A stretch of 64,000 nucleotides of DNA from JAVVSK01 sp036654235 (GCA_036654235.1 JAVVSK010000002.1:62001-126000); one strand, 5' to 3'. Shown: positions 34,372-44,866, counted from the first letter of the stretch. Numbers and translations: made by a program. The notes: a model not told the origin generated them from the letters alone.

Positions 34372-34914
34372 TTGCATTATTCTCATCTAGCTATGAAACG
34401 GCTCGTCATCTGTGCTATCCTTATCGCCTTAGGTGTAATCCTCTCTGGGCTTCTATCCATTCCTGTTCTTCCCCTTGGCGCTTATACGCTTAAAATTGGT
34501 TTTGGAGCTTTGCCGACGATCGTCGCCGCAGTACTCTATGGTCCAATTTATGGCGGAATGGTTGGCGCTGCCGTCGATATATTACAAGCTTTGCTATTCC
34601 CTATGGGCGCCTATATTCCTCTTTATACGATATCCGGAATGCTCCTAGGCGTTCTTCCCGGTCTTTTCTTTATCAAAAAACAAGATCCTTCTTTTTTACG
34701 TCTTCTCCTCGCTATATCTATCTCTCAAATTATAGCTAGCGTCCTGTTAAACAGCCTTTGGTTCTCTTTACTTCAGGGAATTCCATATTTTTTAATTATT
34801 GTTCCAAGAGCGATTAATCAGGCCGTAATGATCCCTATATACGCATTATTGATTTTTTTAATTATGCGTCTTCTGAAAAAAAATGCTATTATGCCCGAAA
34901 GATTTAAGCCCTGA
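34372..34914 (+). CDS. folT: Folate ECF transporter substrate-binding subunit FolT
   Basis: The 180-residue protein is the S component of an energy-coupling-factor transporter. It has about six hydrophobic helices and the S-component features MKRLVICAILIALGVILSGL and YGPIYGGMVGAAVDILQALL. The THF riboswitch in the leader makes folate the substrate. The start is TTG 34372, nine bases after AGGAGG; the internal ATG 34393 (MKRLVI) is an alternative but has no ribosome binding site. The shared EcfA/EcfT module is not in this window. Confidence 0.93.
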   Translation: MHYSHLAMKRLVICAILIALGVILSGLLSIPVLPLGAYTLKIGFGALPTIVAAVLYGPIYGGMVGAAVDILQALLFPMGAYIPLYTISGMLLGVLPGLFFIKKQDPSFLRLLLAISISQIIASVLLNSLWFSLLQGIPYFLIIVPRAINQAVMIPIYALLIFLIMRLLKKNAIMPERFKP

Positions 34915-35074
34915 AAATAATTTAGTTTAAAATAGCGAAAATTTAATTTACATCTGCCGAAAAATAGTAAAATATAAGGTTAACTTAAAAAAATTAACGC
35001 GTTTTACGCTTGCCGCGCAGGACAATAATGATTATAATTGTTTACAAAGATATTTTCTAAGGAGCAATAATAAA

Positions 35075-35752
35075 TTGTTCGATAAAATTGATGAGCTTAC
35101 GAAAGTTAATGAAGTTGCCCTTAAAAATGCCAATGGACAAACAGAAAGCGAATTTTTAAAAGCTTATAACCCCGGTAAATATTTTCGTCCGTCCGTCACC
35201 GTCGATATTGCGATTTTTACTTTAACGCCGATTGGCGAACTTTCTCTTTTATTAATAAAGCGCGGAAATCACCCGGATATATATAAATGGGCGCTCCCGG
35301 GCGGCTTCGTCGAGAAAGACGAAACTCTCGATACCGCCGCCGCGCGGGAGCTTTTCGAAGAAACTTGCGTTAAAAACGCTCCTCTTAAACAGTTTTACGC
35401 GTTTGGTAAAGTCGATAGAGATAAGCGCACCCGCGTAATAAGCGTTGGATATTTCGCTTTCGTTCAATACAATGCGCTTAGCTTCTCTTCCGGTGACGAT
35501 GCTTCCGCGGCGAAGCTCTTTTCTATTGATACCAAACTACTCGCAAAAACCGTTTCGGCGAAAATATATAGGATTACGCTTTCATGCGACGAAATTATCC
35601 TAAAAGCGAGAGTAAAACTTCGCATAGGGTCTTTCGGCGAGGAAACCGAGTTTTTAGAGCAGGGGGATTTCGCGGGCGACCATTCTCATGTTATTTTCGC
35701 GGCTCTTACCGCCCTTAAAAGCTTATCTAAAAAAAACAGCCCACTCTTTTAA
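35075..35752 (+). CDS. NUDIX hydrolase (ADP-ribose pyrophosphatase-like, NrtR-type fold)
   Basis: The 225-residue protein has an intact NUDIX box: GGFVEKDETLDTAAARELFEET, quoted here as GGFVEKDETLDT followed by AARELFEET. An N-terminal extension (SEFLKAYNPGKYFRPSVTVD) and a C-terminal domain follow the pattern of ADP-ribose or NAD-related NUDIX proteins. A winged-helix regulator variant (NrtR) is less likely because the catalytic Glu residues are kept. The start is TTG 35075, ten bases after AAGGAG. It stands alone between folT and an SDR gene. Confidence 0.85.
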   Translation: MFDKIDELTKVNEVALKNANGQTESEFLKAYNPGKYFRPSVTVDIAIFTLTPIGELSLLLIKRGNHPDIYKWALPGGFVEKDETLDTAAARELFEETCVKNAPLKQFYAFGKVDRDKRTRVISVGYFAFVQYNALSFSSGDDASAAKLFSIDTKLLAKTVSAKIYRITLSCDEIILKARVKLRIGSFGEETEFLEQGDFAGDHSHVIFAALTALKSLSKKNSPLF

Positions 35753-35837
35753 TTAGGCGATAATTGGCTTTTTAATTGATGGCTCTTAAAAATTAAAACG
35801 CAAATACAAAAACTAAAAAAAAATCAGACATGAGGCG

Positions 35838-36677
35838 ATGAGTTTGAATAATAATTATGGAAAAATCGTTATAATTACCGGAGCTTCAAGCGGGATCGGA
35901 AAGAATACCGCCGAAACCCTTCGTGATTTTGGTTTTTTTGTCTATGGATTTTCCCGACGCGGTGGAACAGACTCTAATTCTCCCGCCGGAGGAAAAATTA
36001 CAATGTTGAGAGTAGATATAACGGATACCGAATCGGTTTCTTCCGCTGTTTCGTCGATAATAGCCACTGAGGGACGAATCGATATATTAATAAACTCCGC
36101 CGGAGTCGGAATTTGCGGTTCTGTCGAAGAAGTTTCTCTCTCTGACGCAAGGTTTCAGTTCGAAGGCAACTATTTTGGAATTTTAAATATGTTAAACGCC
36201 GTTTTACCGCATATGCGAACGGCTAGAAACGGTCTAGTAATCAATATTGGCTCGGTAGGGGGAATATACCCTATTCCGTTCCAAACACATTACAGCGCCT
36301 CTAAAGCCGCCGTTTCTGCGCTAACTTTAGGGCTAAGCATTGAGCTTTCGCCCTTTAACGTTAAGGCGGTTCTCGTTGAGCCCGGCGATATAAAAACGGG
36401 ATTCACAGCTTCTCGAAAGACCTCCGTTCCCTACGATAACTCTTTTTACGGGAAAGAATATCAAAGTTCAATTCGTCAAATGGAGAGGGACGAACTGAGC
36501 GGTGGCTCTCCCGACGCGGTAACGAAAGTTATTTTATCTCTTATCGCGCGAAAAAATCAGCCCGTGAGCAAGGTCGTCGGTGTTAAATATAAGTTTTTCG
36601 TATTCTTAAAACGAATACTTCCAAAGCGTACCGTGCGTTTCCTTTTAACCGCTATGTACCCGAAAAGTAAGCTATGA
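35838..36677 (+). CDS. Short-chain dehydrogenase/reductase
   Basis: The 279-residue protein is a classical SDR: cofactor motif ITGASSGIG (about 12-20), INSAGVGICG, catalytic Ser in INIGSVGG, and YSASKAAVSALTLG with Tyr and Lys. The C-terminus (VVGVKYKFFVFLKRILPKRT) resembles sphinganine/3-ketodihydrosphingosine-reductase-like or membrane-associated SDRs, but substrate is not assignable. ATG 35838 is only two bases after GAGG; TTG 35844 has better spacing and may be the true start. Its stop overlaps the RadC-like gene by four bases. Confidence 0.87.
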   Translation: MSLNNNYGKIVIITGASSGIGKNTAETLRDFGFFVYGFSRRGGTDSNSPAGGKITMLRVDITDTESVSSAVSSIIATEGRIDILINSAGVGICGSVEEVSLSDARFQFEGNYFGILNMLNAVLPHMRTARNGLVINIGSVGGIYPIPFQTHYSASKAAVSALTLGLSIELSPFNVKAVLVEPGDIKTGFTASRKTSVPYDNSFYGKEYQSSIRQMERDELSGGSPDAVTKVILSLIARKNQPVSKVVGVKYKFFVFLKRILPKRTVRFLLTAMYPKSKL

Positions 36678-37390
36678 CAAAAGACAAAGTTTCAATACAT
36701 AAAGATCATAGGGAAAGAATGAGAAAGAAATTTCTCGATAACAACATAGACGGTTTTTCGGAAGTAGAACTCCTCGAATTTTTATTATTTTATACTAACA
36801 CCCGGGGAGATACGAATTATACGGCGCATAAGCTTTTAAACGAGTTCAGCTCGCTTAATGATATTTTAAGCGCGGACGTTTTCGATCTTAAAAACATTGA
36901 TGGAGTAGGCGAAAAATCTGCCATATATCTCTCCTTTTTAGGCTCACTTTTTAGTAAACTAAGGCTTTTATCGATAAAAAGACCCTGCCTTGATACTCCG
37001 TTTTCGCTTTTATCCTATTGCCATTCGAACGTTAAGCTTTACGAATCTTCGGAAATAATCGCCTTAATCCTTCTTGACGCTGGAATGAACGTTATACATT
37101 TCGACCTTATCGCGAAAGGCAGCCTAATCGCGGTCGGAATAGACGTTAAAACGATAATGCGCATTATCTCGCGGCATAATGCATATTCAGTCGTACTTTT
37201 ACATAATCATCTCTCCGGAAACGTTTTCCCTTCGCGCGCGGATATTGAGGCTACGAATCGCTTATCAGAAACGCTTTCGCCCCTCGGTACAGAGCTTATC
37301 GATCACGTTATAGTGTCCGGCAATTTATGTTACAGCATAATGCGTAATTTAATATACGACAGTTCTACCGAAAAATGTACTCCGCGCTAA
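36674..37390 (+). CDS. RadC-like JAB-domain protein
   Basis: The 238-residue protein has the RadC layout: an N-terminal RMRKKFL helical part, a helix-hairpin-helix (DLKNIDGVGEKSA) and a JAB/MPN metal motif LLHNHLSGNVFPSRADIEAT. The usual HxHPSG is HNHLSG here, with Leu in place of Pro; the His pair, Ser and Asp are kept. RadC was named for DNA repair but its role is unsettled. ATG 36674 overlaps the SDR stop (ATGA), so the two are translationally coupled. Confidence 0.88.
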   Translation: MTKDKVSIHKDHRERMRKKFLDNNIDGFSEVELLEFLLFYTNTRGDTNYTAHKLLNEFSSLNDILSADVFDLKNIDGVGEKSAIYLSFLGSLFSKLRLLSIKRPCLDTPFSLLSYCHSNVKLYESSEIIALILLDAGMNVIHFDLIAKGSLIAVGIDVKTIMRIISRHNAYSVVLLHNHLSGNVFPSRADIEATNRLSETLSPLGTELIDHVIVSGNLCYSIMRNLIYDSSTEKCTPR

Positions 37391-37450
37391 AAAAGGCTTA
37401 TCCCTATTAAGCTTTACTTTTGTGGGCTAATTTTATGAAGAGAGAATATT

Positions 37451-37984
37451 ATGAGACTTTTTATCGCAATTGAATTATCGAAAAATATGAAATCTGAAAT
37501 TGAGTTGGCGCGCGCCTCTCTTATTAAAAGCAGCGCGGGCGGAAGGTTCGTTTCTATCGAAAATATGCACCTTACACTTCGATTTTTAGGCGAAAGCAAT
37601 AACTCTTTCGGCGCGGTAAACGCTATTTCCGAAAGTGCGCGCGGAATTCGGCCTTTCCCTATACATCTGGGCGGGTACGGTTTTTTTGGCGGCGGTCCAT
37701 TTACATCTTATCTAAACGTATTAGGGGATCTTTCCGAACTAAACGCAATATACGATTCGCTACAATCGGCGCTATTCGACGAGGGCTTTTCTCGTGAATA
37801 TAAAAGGTTTTCTCCTCATATAACCCTCGGGCGAAACGTTATTCACGATGATAAAACGGTCGAAACCATGAACGCCCTTCGCCTTCAGGCATCTATGCAG
37901 GTTCAGAGTATAACGCTTTTTGAAAGTACGCGCGGAAAAAACGGTATGATTTATACCGCAATGCATAGGGAGCGGTTCAAATGA
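37451..37984 (+). CDS. thpR: RNA 2',3'-cyclic phosphodiesterase
   Basis: This 2H-phosphoesterase of 177 residues has both HxTx motifs: ENMHLTLRFLGE and FSPHITLGRN, in a MRLFIAIELS fold typical of LigT/ThpR. It hydrolyses 2',3'-cyclic phosphate RNA ends. Its stop overlaps the addB start by four bases, so it is probably co-translated with the AddAB recombination complex, an arrangement also known in other Firmicutes. Confidence 0.9.
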   Translation: MRLFIAIELSKNMKSEIELARASLIKSSAGGRFVSIENMHLTLRFLGESNNSFGAVNAISESARGIRPFPIHLGGYGFFGGGPFTSYLNVLGDLSELNAIYDSLQSALFDEGFSREYKRFSPHITLGRNVIHDDKTVETMNALRLQASMQVQSITLFESTRGKNGMIYTAMHRERFK

Positions 37985-40900
37985 CAGATATCCTTAGGCT
38001 TATAGTCGGGCGTGCAAAAACCGGGAAAAGTTATGCTATAAGAAAAATGATAGCCGACCTTAACCCGGAGCGCTCCATACTTATCGTCCCTCCGCAATAT
38101 ACCTTCGAAAACGAGCGTGAGCTTTCCGACTTGCTTGGCGGGCTTTATTCGGTCGAGGTCTTTTCTTTTGAATCCCTCTCCGCCCGCGTTTTAAAGGAGG
38201 TTGGGGAGCGGCGCGAGTTTCTTTCTAAACAGGGGAAGTTGATGGTCATACGGAGCATACTTGAAAAAACAGACCTAAAGCTTTTTAAGGGCGTTGCTAA
38301 AACCCGCGGATTCACTAAGCAATGCGGAAATTTATTTACGCACTTTAAAGCTTTCAATATTACACCCGACGATTTAGATTCGGTAGTACCTGAACTTTCA
38401 ACTAACCCTATCCTTTCCGAAAAGTTAACTGAGATTTCTCTAATATATCGATCCGTTGAAAATTATTTAAGCTTACACCTTCTCGATTCCATGGATGCTT
38501 TTTTGGCTCTCGAAAAGGGCATAGAAAAATCTTCCTTTAGTGGGGCGCATGTATTTTTAGATGGACTCGATACCTTTAATGAACGCATATACGGAATAAT
38601 AAATGCGCTTATGAAAAGCGCGAAAACCCTAACCGTAAGTATCCGGATGGACACCTCCGCCGCGCCGCGCGATGGGCGCGTTTTTTTAAATCAGCGCGAT
38701 TTTTTTTTGCGCCTCCTTAAAATGGCTAAGGAAAACGGAATTAAATGCGCCGTCAAAACGCTTTCCGAAAACGCCGGATATTTTAACGATCCCGCGCTTT
38801 CCTTTGTCGAATCCGAACTGTTTTCACACCCGTTTTCCGCGTTTTCGGGCGAAGCTCTGCCTTTAACTCTATTCGCAGGAACGGATAGGACGGCGGAGGT
38901 TGAACGCGCCGCCGCCGAAATTTCGCGCCTTGCGCGCTCAGGACTTCAATACAAAGAAATCGCCGTTGTAGCTTCGGACTATGCAGCTTATTCGCATATA
39001 GTTCGCCGCATATTCCGAAAAAACGGAATCCCTGTTTTTATGGACGTTCAACATCCTTTGTTTCAAAAAAACGAAGTCGTTTTTATAATGTCTGCCATTG
39101 ATTCCTGCCTATATGGTTTTAGACAAAACGATGTTTTCGCGCTCATTAAAACCGGGCTTACGGACGTTTCCCCCGACGACGCCGAACTCCTCGAAAACTA
39201 TATGCTTCAATTCGGAATAGGCGGGAACGCAATGACAGAACCTTTCTTTAAGGGTGCGCCCGATTCGCTTCTCGAAAACGCGAGGAAAACATTAATGATC
39301 CCACTTATAGAGCTTCAAAAAGGGCTAAAAGTTAGGCTTGTTTCTGAAAAAAGCGCCGCCCTATTCGCCTATCTTAAAAAACTTCGTTTAAGGGAACGCT
39401 CTCAGGAAAACGCGGATAGGCTAGGGCGCGAAAAGCGCTTCGAACTCATGGAAGAATGCGCTCAAGTTTATAACACTATAGCGGAAATGTTCGATCAGCT
39501 GAACGCGATAATGGGGGAGACGGAGCTTTCTCTCGCCCGATACCGCGAAGTCGTTCTCGAAGGTTTTTTCGCCTACAATGTCGGCGTTATACCTGCTACT
39601 ATTGACAACGTTATCGTCGGAAGCGTCGAGAGAACGAAACTTTCAAAAATAAAGGCACTTTTTATTCTCGGAGTAAACGAGGGTCTTCTCCCTAAAACCT
39701 TAACGGACGACTCTATGATCGACGATTCTGAAATAGCGGCTTTAGCTAACGCCGGACTTTCCGTTTGGGGCGGAACGGATACGCTCATAATAAAAAATCT
39801 TTTCGACATATATGGACTTATAACCCGCCCATCCGATCTCTTATCTATTTCATACGCCCTTACCATAAACGGTAAAGCTTCTTCCCCCTCGTCAATCGTC
39901 TCTAGGCTTAAAAATATTTTTCCTAAGCTCAATGAAGACAGTGACCTTATTCCGCATGACTACGCTAAAAACGAGAACGCGGGAAGTGCCCTAATTATGC
40001 TAAGCCGTGGTCTAAGGCGCTTTATCGATTCGCGACGCGAAGATTGTAACCTTAAAAACCTATATGCTTGGTATATAAAAAGTCCAATATACCGTTCCCG
40101 CCTTGCCCTTATAAGGAATGCATTATACCCCGAAATTTCGCCATCACCTATCGATGAGGAGTTTAGCCGCGCACTATATGGAGGCGTTCGCGCGGGGAGC
40201 GCCTCCGAACTCGAAACATTTAATAGCTGCCCATTTAAACATTTCGTTCGTTACGCCCTCTCTCCTAAGCTTAAAAAAGAATATAAGGAAAAAAGCATAG
40301 ATAGGGGAACTCTTTTTCACGACTGTTTAGATCGATTTTTAAAGAAAATAATGGAAGATAAAATTGATATTAAGACGATTACTCGCGAAATATCGGACAA
40401 AATAGTCAGCCTCGTTCTCGAAGATGCCGTAGCTATCCATAATGACGGGGTTTTAAATGACACTGCGCGTGGGCGGGCGCAGCTTTCTATAATGTCGGGC
40501 GCTATTCGCGATACGGCTTTCGCCCTTATTAAACAGCTTAACGCCGGAAAATTTTCCGTTCTCGCTACCGAGGTCGTTTTTGGTGCTGCCGGAAGTCTCC
40601 CGCCGATAAAAATAGATATAGGAAACGGAAATACATTTTATCTTTCGGGAAAAATCGACAGGGTTGACTGTTTTTCCGGTAGGCGGGGGCAATATATTCG
40701 CGTTATAGACTATAAATCCGGTGGGCTTAGCTTCGACTTTTCCGATCTTTTTAACGGCGTTCGCCTTCAACTCCCCCTTTATATCGCGGCATATATTGCC
40801 TCGAATAATCTTAATAAGCCCGGCGGATTCTATTATCTTCCTATCCATGAGCCGATTTTAAAAGAGAGCGATCTTGAAAAGACCGACGTTCTTAACGCAA

Positions 40901-41277
40901 TAGAAAAACAATTTAGACTTTCGGGGCTGACACTAAAAGACCCTGAGCTTATCGACGCAACCGACTCCTCTTTTGAACGATTTTCAAACGTCGTTTCTCT
41001 CCAAAAGACGAAGGATGGTTTTTCCGGAAAAGCTCTTGACGAATGCGAAATGAATGCTGTTATCGGCTATACTCTTGAAAAGGCGAAAAATACGACCGAT
41101 GAAATTCTTAGCGGTAAAAATGCCGTTTCGCCATATAAAAGCGGAAACCGAACGGCCTGTGATATATGCGACTATAAGAGCATCTGTCGATTTGACGCGC
41201 GAACTGATTCAGAAGCTTTTCGGCGGGCACGGAAACTCTCCGAACGTGACTTTTTTGAATTTTTAGGCATCACTTAA
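37981..41277 (+). CDS. addB: AddB (helicase-exonuclease AddAB subunit B)
   Basis: AddB pairs with AddA to resect double-strand breaks and load RecA. The 1,098-residue protein begins with a P-loop (LIVGRAKTGKSYAIRKM) and has the inactive-helicase body. Its C-terminal nuclease domain has DYKSGG and the four-Cys iron-sulfur staple: one Cys in FNSCPFKHFVRYAL (about residue 750) and three in ACDICDYKSICRFD near the C-terminus. It overlaps thpR by four bases and is followed by addA after 30 bases. Confidence 0.94.
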   Translation: MTDILRLIVGRAKTGKSYAIRKMIADLNPERSILIVPPQYTFENERELSDLLGGLYSVEVFSFESLSARVLKEVGERREFLSKQGKLMVIRSILEKTDLKLFKGVAKTRGFTKQCGNLFTHFKAFNITPDDLDSVVPELSTNPILSEKLTEISLIYRSVENYLSLHLLDSMDAFLALEKGIEKSSFSGAHVFLDGLDTFNERIYGIINALMKSAKTLTVSIRMDTSAAPRDGRVFLNQRDFFLRLLKMAKENGIKCAVKTLSENAGYFNDPALSFVESELFSHPFSAFSGEALPLTLFAGTDRTAEVERAAAEISRLARSGLQYKEIAVVASDYAAYSHIVRRIFRKNGIPVFMDVQHPLFQKNEVVFIMSAIDSCLYGFRQNDVFALIKTGLTDVSPDDAELLENYMLQFGIGGNAMTEPFFKGAPDSLLENARKTLMIPLIELQKGLKVRLVSEKSAALFAYLKKLRLRERSQENADRLGREKRFELMEECAQVYNTIAEMFDQLNAIMGETELSLARYREVVLEGFFAYNVGVIPATIDNVIVGSVERTKLSKIKALFILGVNEGLLPKTLTDDSMIDDSEIAALANAGLSVWGGTDTLIIKNLFDIYGLITRPSDLLSISYALTINGKASSPSSIVSRLKNIFPKLNEDSDLIPHDYAKNENAGSALIMLSRGLRRFIDSRREDCNLKNLYAWYIKSPIYRSRLALIRNALYPEISPSPIDEEFSRALYGGVRAGSASELETFNSCPFKHFVRYALSPKLKKEYKEKSIDRGTLFHDCLDRFLKKIMEDKIDIKTITREISDKIVSLVLEDAVAIHNDGVLNDTARGRAQLSIMSGAIRDTAFALIKQLNAGKFSVLATEVVFGAAGSLPPIKIDIGNGNTFYLSGKIDRVDCFSGRRGQYIRVIDYKSGGLSFDFSDLFNGVRLQLPLYIAAYIASNNLNKPGGFYYLPIHEPILKESDLEKTDVLNAIEKQFRLSGLTLKDPELIDATDSSFERFSNVVSLQKTKDGFSGKALDECEMNAVIGYTLEKAKNTTDEILSGKNAVSPYKSGNRTACDICDYKSICRFDARTDSEAFRRARKLSERDFFEFLGIT

Positions 41278-41307
41278 AAAAAGCATGATATGGGAGGGCT
41301 AAATAAT

Positions 41308-44300
41308 TTGCGAAATTGGACTGCTGAACAAAAAACGGCTATTGAGCAACGGGGCAACTTAATTGTTTCCGCTGCTGCAGGGGCAGGTAAAACCGCCGTT
41401 TTAACGGAACGCATAGCGCGTATCGTTGCGAATGGGGGGAGTATATCCCGTCTTCTCGTCGTTACCTTTACAAACGCCGCGGCGAACGAAATGAAAAAGA
41501 GAATAGAAATGCGAATTGCCCTCCTCGCCGATAGCGTTGAAAACAACTCCGAAAAAGAGCGACTCCTCTTTGAATCTCAAAATGTTTTACGGGCAAGCAT
41601 ATCAACGCTACATGCCTTTTGTTCTCGCGTTTTACGCAGACATTATTCTGAGATCGGTCTTGACCCCGCCTTTAGAATCGGAGATGAAACCGAAAGCGCT
41701 ATTTTAAGAGACGAGGCTATGGATTTGGTTTTAGACGTTCTCTACGACGAAGACCGCGAAAATTTAGAAATTCTCGCTAAAACGTTTTCCTCCGAAGACG
41801 CGCTTATCGAAGCAGTCTTCGCCGTTTATAACATTATGCTATCGCGACCGGATCCTTTTTCTTGGCTAGAAAAAGCCGTCGATAGTTATAATCTTGATTC
41901 TGATGCTCTCAAGGCTTCTTCTGCCGCGAGCTTATTATTAGATGCATATAAGGGGATAACTAACGACGCTATTGCCGAGTATTCGTTCGCGCGCTCCTTC
42001 GCGGAGGATAGTAAGGCTTGCGCGGCTCTCGACCTTGATATTTCACAACTTCGCGCCCTAAGCATGACGAATAAATACGATCAGTTCATCGAGCTTTTAA
42101 GCTCTCTAAGTTTTTCACGTATGACTTTCTCTAGAGGGATCGACCCCGACCTTAAGGAACACGTTCAATCCGTTCGAGATGTGGCAAAAAAAAATATGCA
42201 GGATCTAAAAAAGCGATGTGGACGAACGCTTTCCCAAGAAATTGACCTAAATAAATCCGTTTTTCCTATGCTTTTAACCTTTAAAACCGTTTTAGAACGG
42301 TTTCATAACGTGTACATGGATAAAAAGCGCGAAAATGCTATGCTTGACTTTTCCGATATGGAACATTTTACTTTAAAGCTTTTTGAAAATCCCAATATTG
42401 TAAACGAATATCGCGAAAGTTTCGACTGCGTTTTCGTTGACGAATATCAAGACAGCAATATGGTTCAAGAGCGAATAGTGACCTCCGTCGCTAAAAAAGG
42501 CGGACTGTTTCTCGTTGGCGACGTTAAACAATCTATTTATCGCTTTCGGTTAGCCGAACCGCGCCTTTTTTTAGAAAAGCTCAATAGCCCCGATATTGCG
42601 CGAGTTGACCTTAGCGCGAACTTTAGAAGCTCACGCGCCGTCGTTTCCCTCGTCAATGAGCTTTTTTCTAAAATAATGAACAGAGAGGCGACGGAAATCG
42701 AATATGACAATAGGGCGCGCCTCAAAGGCACGCGCGAAGCCAATGGAAAAACCGAACTTTTACTTTTCGCGCGCGAAGTTTCGGATCTCGAAAATGAGAA
42801 CAGCGGTTACAACGAAGCGGAAGAAAACGAAGAGACCGACTCACGAATAACCGAATATGCTGAGGCGGAAGCGGAACTAGCGGCTAGGCGAATACTAAAC
42901 ATAATCGAAAACGACGAATATTTCGACGAAAGTAAAAACGAAACAAGAAAGTATAGATTCAGCGATTTTTGCATTCTTATGCGTTCGATAAAGGGTCGTG
43001 CTGATGACTTCTCGCGAATCTTAATGCGCTACGGAATACCAACATATGCCGAACGCAGCGCTTCTTTTTTCGACTCGGTCGAGGTTCAGATTTTTATGAA
43101 TCTCCTTCGCGTTATTGATAATAAACTTCAGGATATTCCGCTTTTATCCGTTCTAAGATCGTATTTTTATAATTTTGATACTTCAGAACTCGTTCAACTC
43201 AGATTAAAGAATCATGCTGAGAGTGTTGAAAAAAGTCTCGCTGCCGCCGCGAAAAAAGATGATCCCCTCGGTGTTCGTGCGAAACGCGTCCTCGATGATT
43301 TAGCGCGATATAAAAAAGAAGCAACCCTACTTTCGGTTAAAGATTTCATGACTTTTTTACTTGAAGAAACAGGGTATCTTGAATATATTTCCGCCGGAAT
43401 AGGCGGAAGCGCTAGGGTCGCCAACATATATGAGCTTATAAATAAGGCGGAGACTATTGAAAATAACGGGGTGCGTTCGCTCTTTGGATTTTTAAAATAT
43501 TCCGATAAGGCTAATCTAACGGGGACAGTCAGCGAAGTTGCCGAATGCCCTATAAACGTAGTTCGTATAATGAGTATTCATAAAAGCAAGGGGCTGGAAT
43601 TTCCTATAACGATAGTCGCAGGACTTGGTTCGCGCTTCGTTTCGCGCGAAAACAAAGCGCCAAATATACTAAGGGATACTGAGCTTGGGATTGGGTTTTC
43701 TCCCGTTATAGGGAATGTCCGCCTAAAAACCTTCTTTAATAACGCAATTTACGAAAAGCAGCGCCGCGAAAACTTCGCGGAGGAGATCCGGACGCTCTAC
43801 GTCGCCTTAACCCGCGCCTCCGAACGCCTTATCTTAATCGGATCTATGAAAAACCCGGCTTTGCGCGCGGAACAACTATTTAACGCCCCCGAGACAAGCC
43901 GCGCGGTCACCCGCTGTAAATCGCATCTTGAGCTGATCCTTTTCGCCCTCTTAAAGTCGCCCGCCGGGGTTCAGCTTAACGAAGTTTTTGGGCTTCCTAT
44001 ACGTAATATTGATAATGAAGTTCCTCCCGTTTACGTTACTAATCTCGATAACATGGGCTATTCTAGTTTAGCTTTCGATGCACTCCCGAAAATTAAGTTT
44101 TCCGAATGGGCTAAAGAAGCTGAAAAATCGGATACTTCTATTTATGACGCTGCTTTTTCTTGGGAATATCCTAATTTCAACGATACATTCCTGCCCTCGA
44201 AAACCACGGTTACGGGGACACTGAAAAGGGACTCCGTTATACTTTCCGATCCCTCATTCATAGAGCCTGAATCCGGAATAAATGCACTCAAATACGGCAA

Positions 44301-44790
44301 TGCAATGCATCGGTTGCTCGAACTTATAATTCTAGCCCCGCACGATGAAAACGGGGTTAAAAGCGAATTGAATCGGCTCGTAGAAGCCGGGCTTTTAAGC
44401 TTTGATGAGTCGGCTCTTATAGATGTAAAGGGAATTTCCGCTTTTTTAAGGTCGGAACTTGGCACCCGACTTTTAAAAAGCAGCTATGTTCGTCGTGAAG
44501 TCCCGTTTAATTATAAGATACGCGCTTCCGAAATTTTTGAAACCGATTCCGAATCCTATACCCTGCTTCAGGGGGTTATTGATTGCTGCTTTACCGAAAA
44601 TGACGAATTCGTCATAATTGATTATAAAACCGACTCTGTCGATAAAAATGTCGGCGTATTTGAGGCGGCTTCAGCTCATAAAAAACAACTCGCCCTTTAT
44701 TCCCGCGCTCTTTCCGACTTAACCGGAAAACGCGTTAAAGAATGCTTCGTATATATGCTTACGTTGCGTAAGGCAGTGCGCGTTATATAG
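41308..44790 (+). CDS. addA: AddA (helicase-exonuclease AddAB subunit A)
   Basis: AddA is the UvrD-like helicase plus nuclease of the AddAB complex. The ~1,160-residue protein has WTAEQKTAIEQRG, Walker A SAAAGAGKTAVLTERI, VVTFTNAAANEMKKRI, Walker B FVDEYQDSN, VGDVKQSIYRFRLAEP, motif V/VI IHKSKGLEFPI and YVALTRASERL, and the nuclease motif VIIDYKTD. ATG 41290 lies inside the GGGAGG site; TTG 41308, ten bases after it, is a more likely start. It ends the SDR-radC-thpR-addBA run and is followed by a bidirectional terminator. Confidence 0.95.
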   Translation: MRNWTAEQKTAIEQRGNLIVSAAAGAGKTAVLTERIARIVANGGSISRLLVVTFTNAAANEMKKRIEMRIALLADSVENNSEKERLLFESQNVLRASISTLHAFCSRVLRRHYSEIGLDPAFRIGDETESAILRDEAMDLVLDVLYDEDRENLEILAKTFSSEDALIEAVFAVYNIMLSRPDPFSWLEKAVDSYNLDSDALKASSAASLLLDAYKGITNDAIAEYSFARSFAEDSKACAALDLDISQLRALSMTNKYDQFIELLSSLSFSRMTFSRGIDPDLKEHVQSVRDVAKKNMQDLKKRCGRTLSQEIDLNKSVFPMLLTFKTVLERFHNVYMDKKRENAMLDFSDMEHFTLKLFENPNIVNEYRESFDCVFVDEYQDSNMVQERIVTSVAKKGGLFLVGDVKQSIYRFRLAEPRLFLEKLNSPDIARVDLSANFRSSRAVVSLVNELFSKIMNREATEIEYDNRARLKGTREANGKTELLLFAREVSDLENENSGYNEAEENEETDSRITEYAEAEAELAARRILNIIENDEYFDESKNETRKYRFSDFCILMRSIKGRADDFSRILMRYGIPTYAERSASFFDSVEVQIFMNLLRVIDNKLQDIPLLSVLRSYFYNFDTSELVQLRLKNHAESVEKSLAAAAKKDDPLGVRAKRVLDDLARYKKEATLLSVKDFMTFLLEETGYLEYISAGIGGSARVANIYELINKAETIENNGVRSLFGFLKYSDKANLTGTVSEVAECPINVVRIMSIHKSKGLEFPITIVAGLGSRFVSRENKAPNILRDTELGIGFSPVIGNVRLKTFFNNAIYEKQRRENFAEEIRTLYVALTRASERLILIGSMKNPALRAEQLFNAPETSRAVTRCKSHLELILFALLKSPAGVQLNEVFGLPIRNIDNEVPPVYVTNLDNMGYSSLAFDALPKIKFSEWAKEAEKSDTSIYDAAFSWEYPNFNDTFLPSKTTVTGTLKRDSVILSDPSFIEPESGINALKYGNAMHRLLELIILAPHDENGVKSELNRLVEAGLLSFDESALIDVKGISAFLRSELGTRLLKSSYVRREVPFNYKIRASEIFETDSESYTLLQGVIDCCFTENDEFVIIDYKTDSVDKNVGVFEAASAHKKQLALYSRALSDLTGKRVKECFVYMLTLRKAVRVI

Positions 44791-44819
44791 CGAAAAAGGG
44801 TTAGTCCGAAAACAAAAAC

Positions 44820-44866
44820 AATTGCCCCCTGAAAAAGTTTTTATGGCTCTTTCGGGGGCAAATTTG
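44820..44866. terminator. Bidirectional terminator between addA and the dockerin genes
   Basis: TTGCCCCC pairs with GGGGGCAA across a loop containing further AAA/TTT pairing. It is followed by AATTTGTTT on the plus strand and by AATTGTTTTTGTTTT on the minus strand. Confidence 0.75.
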
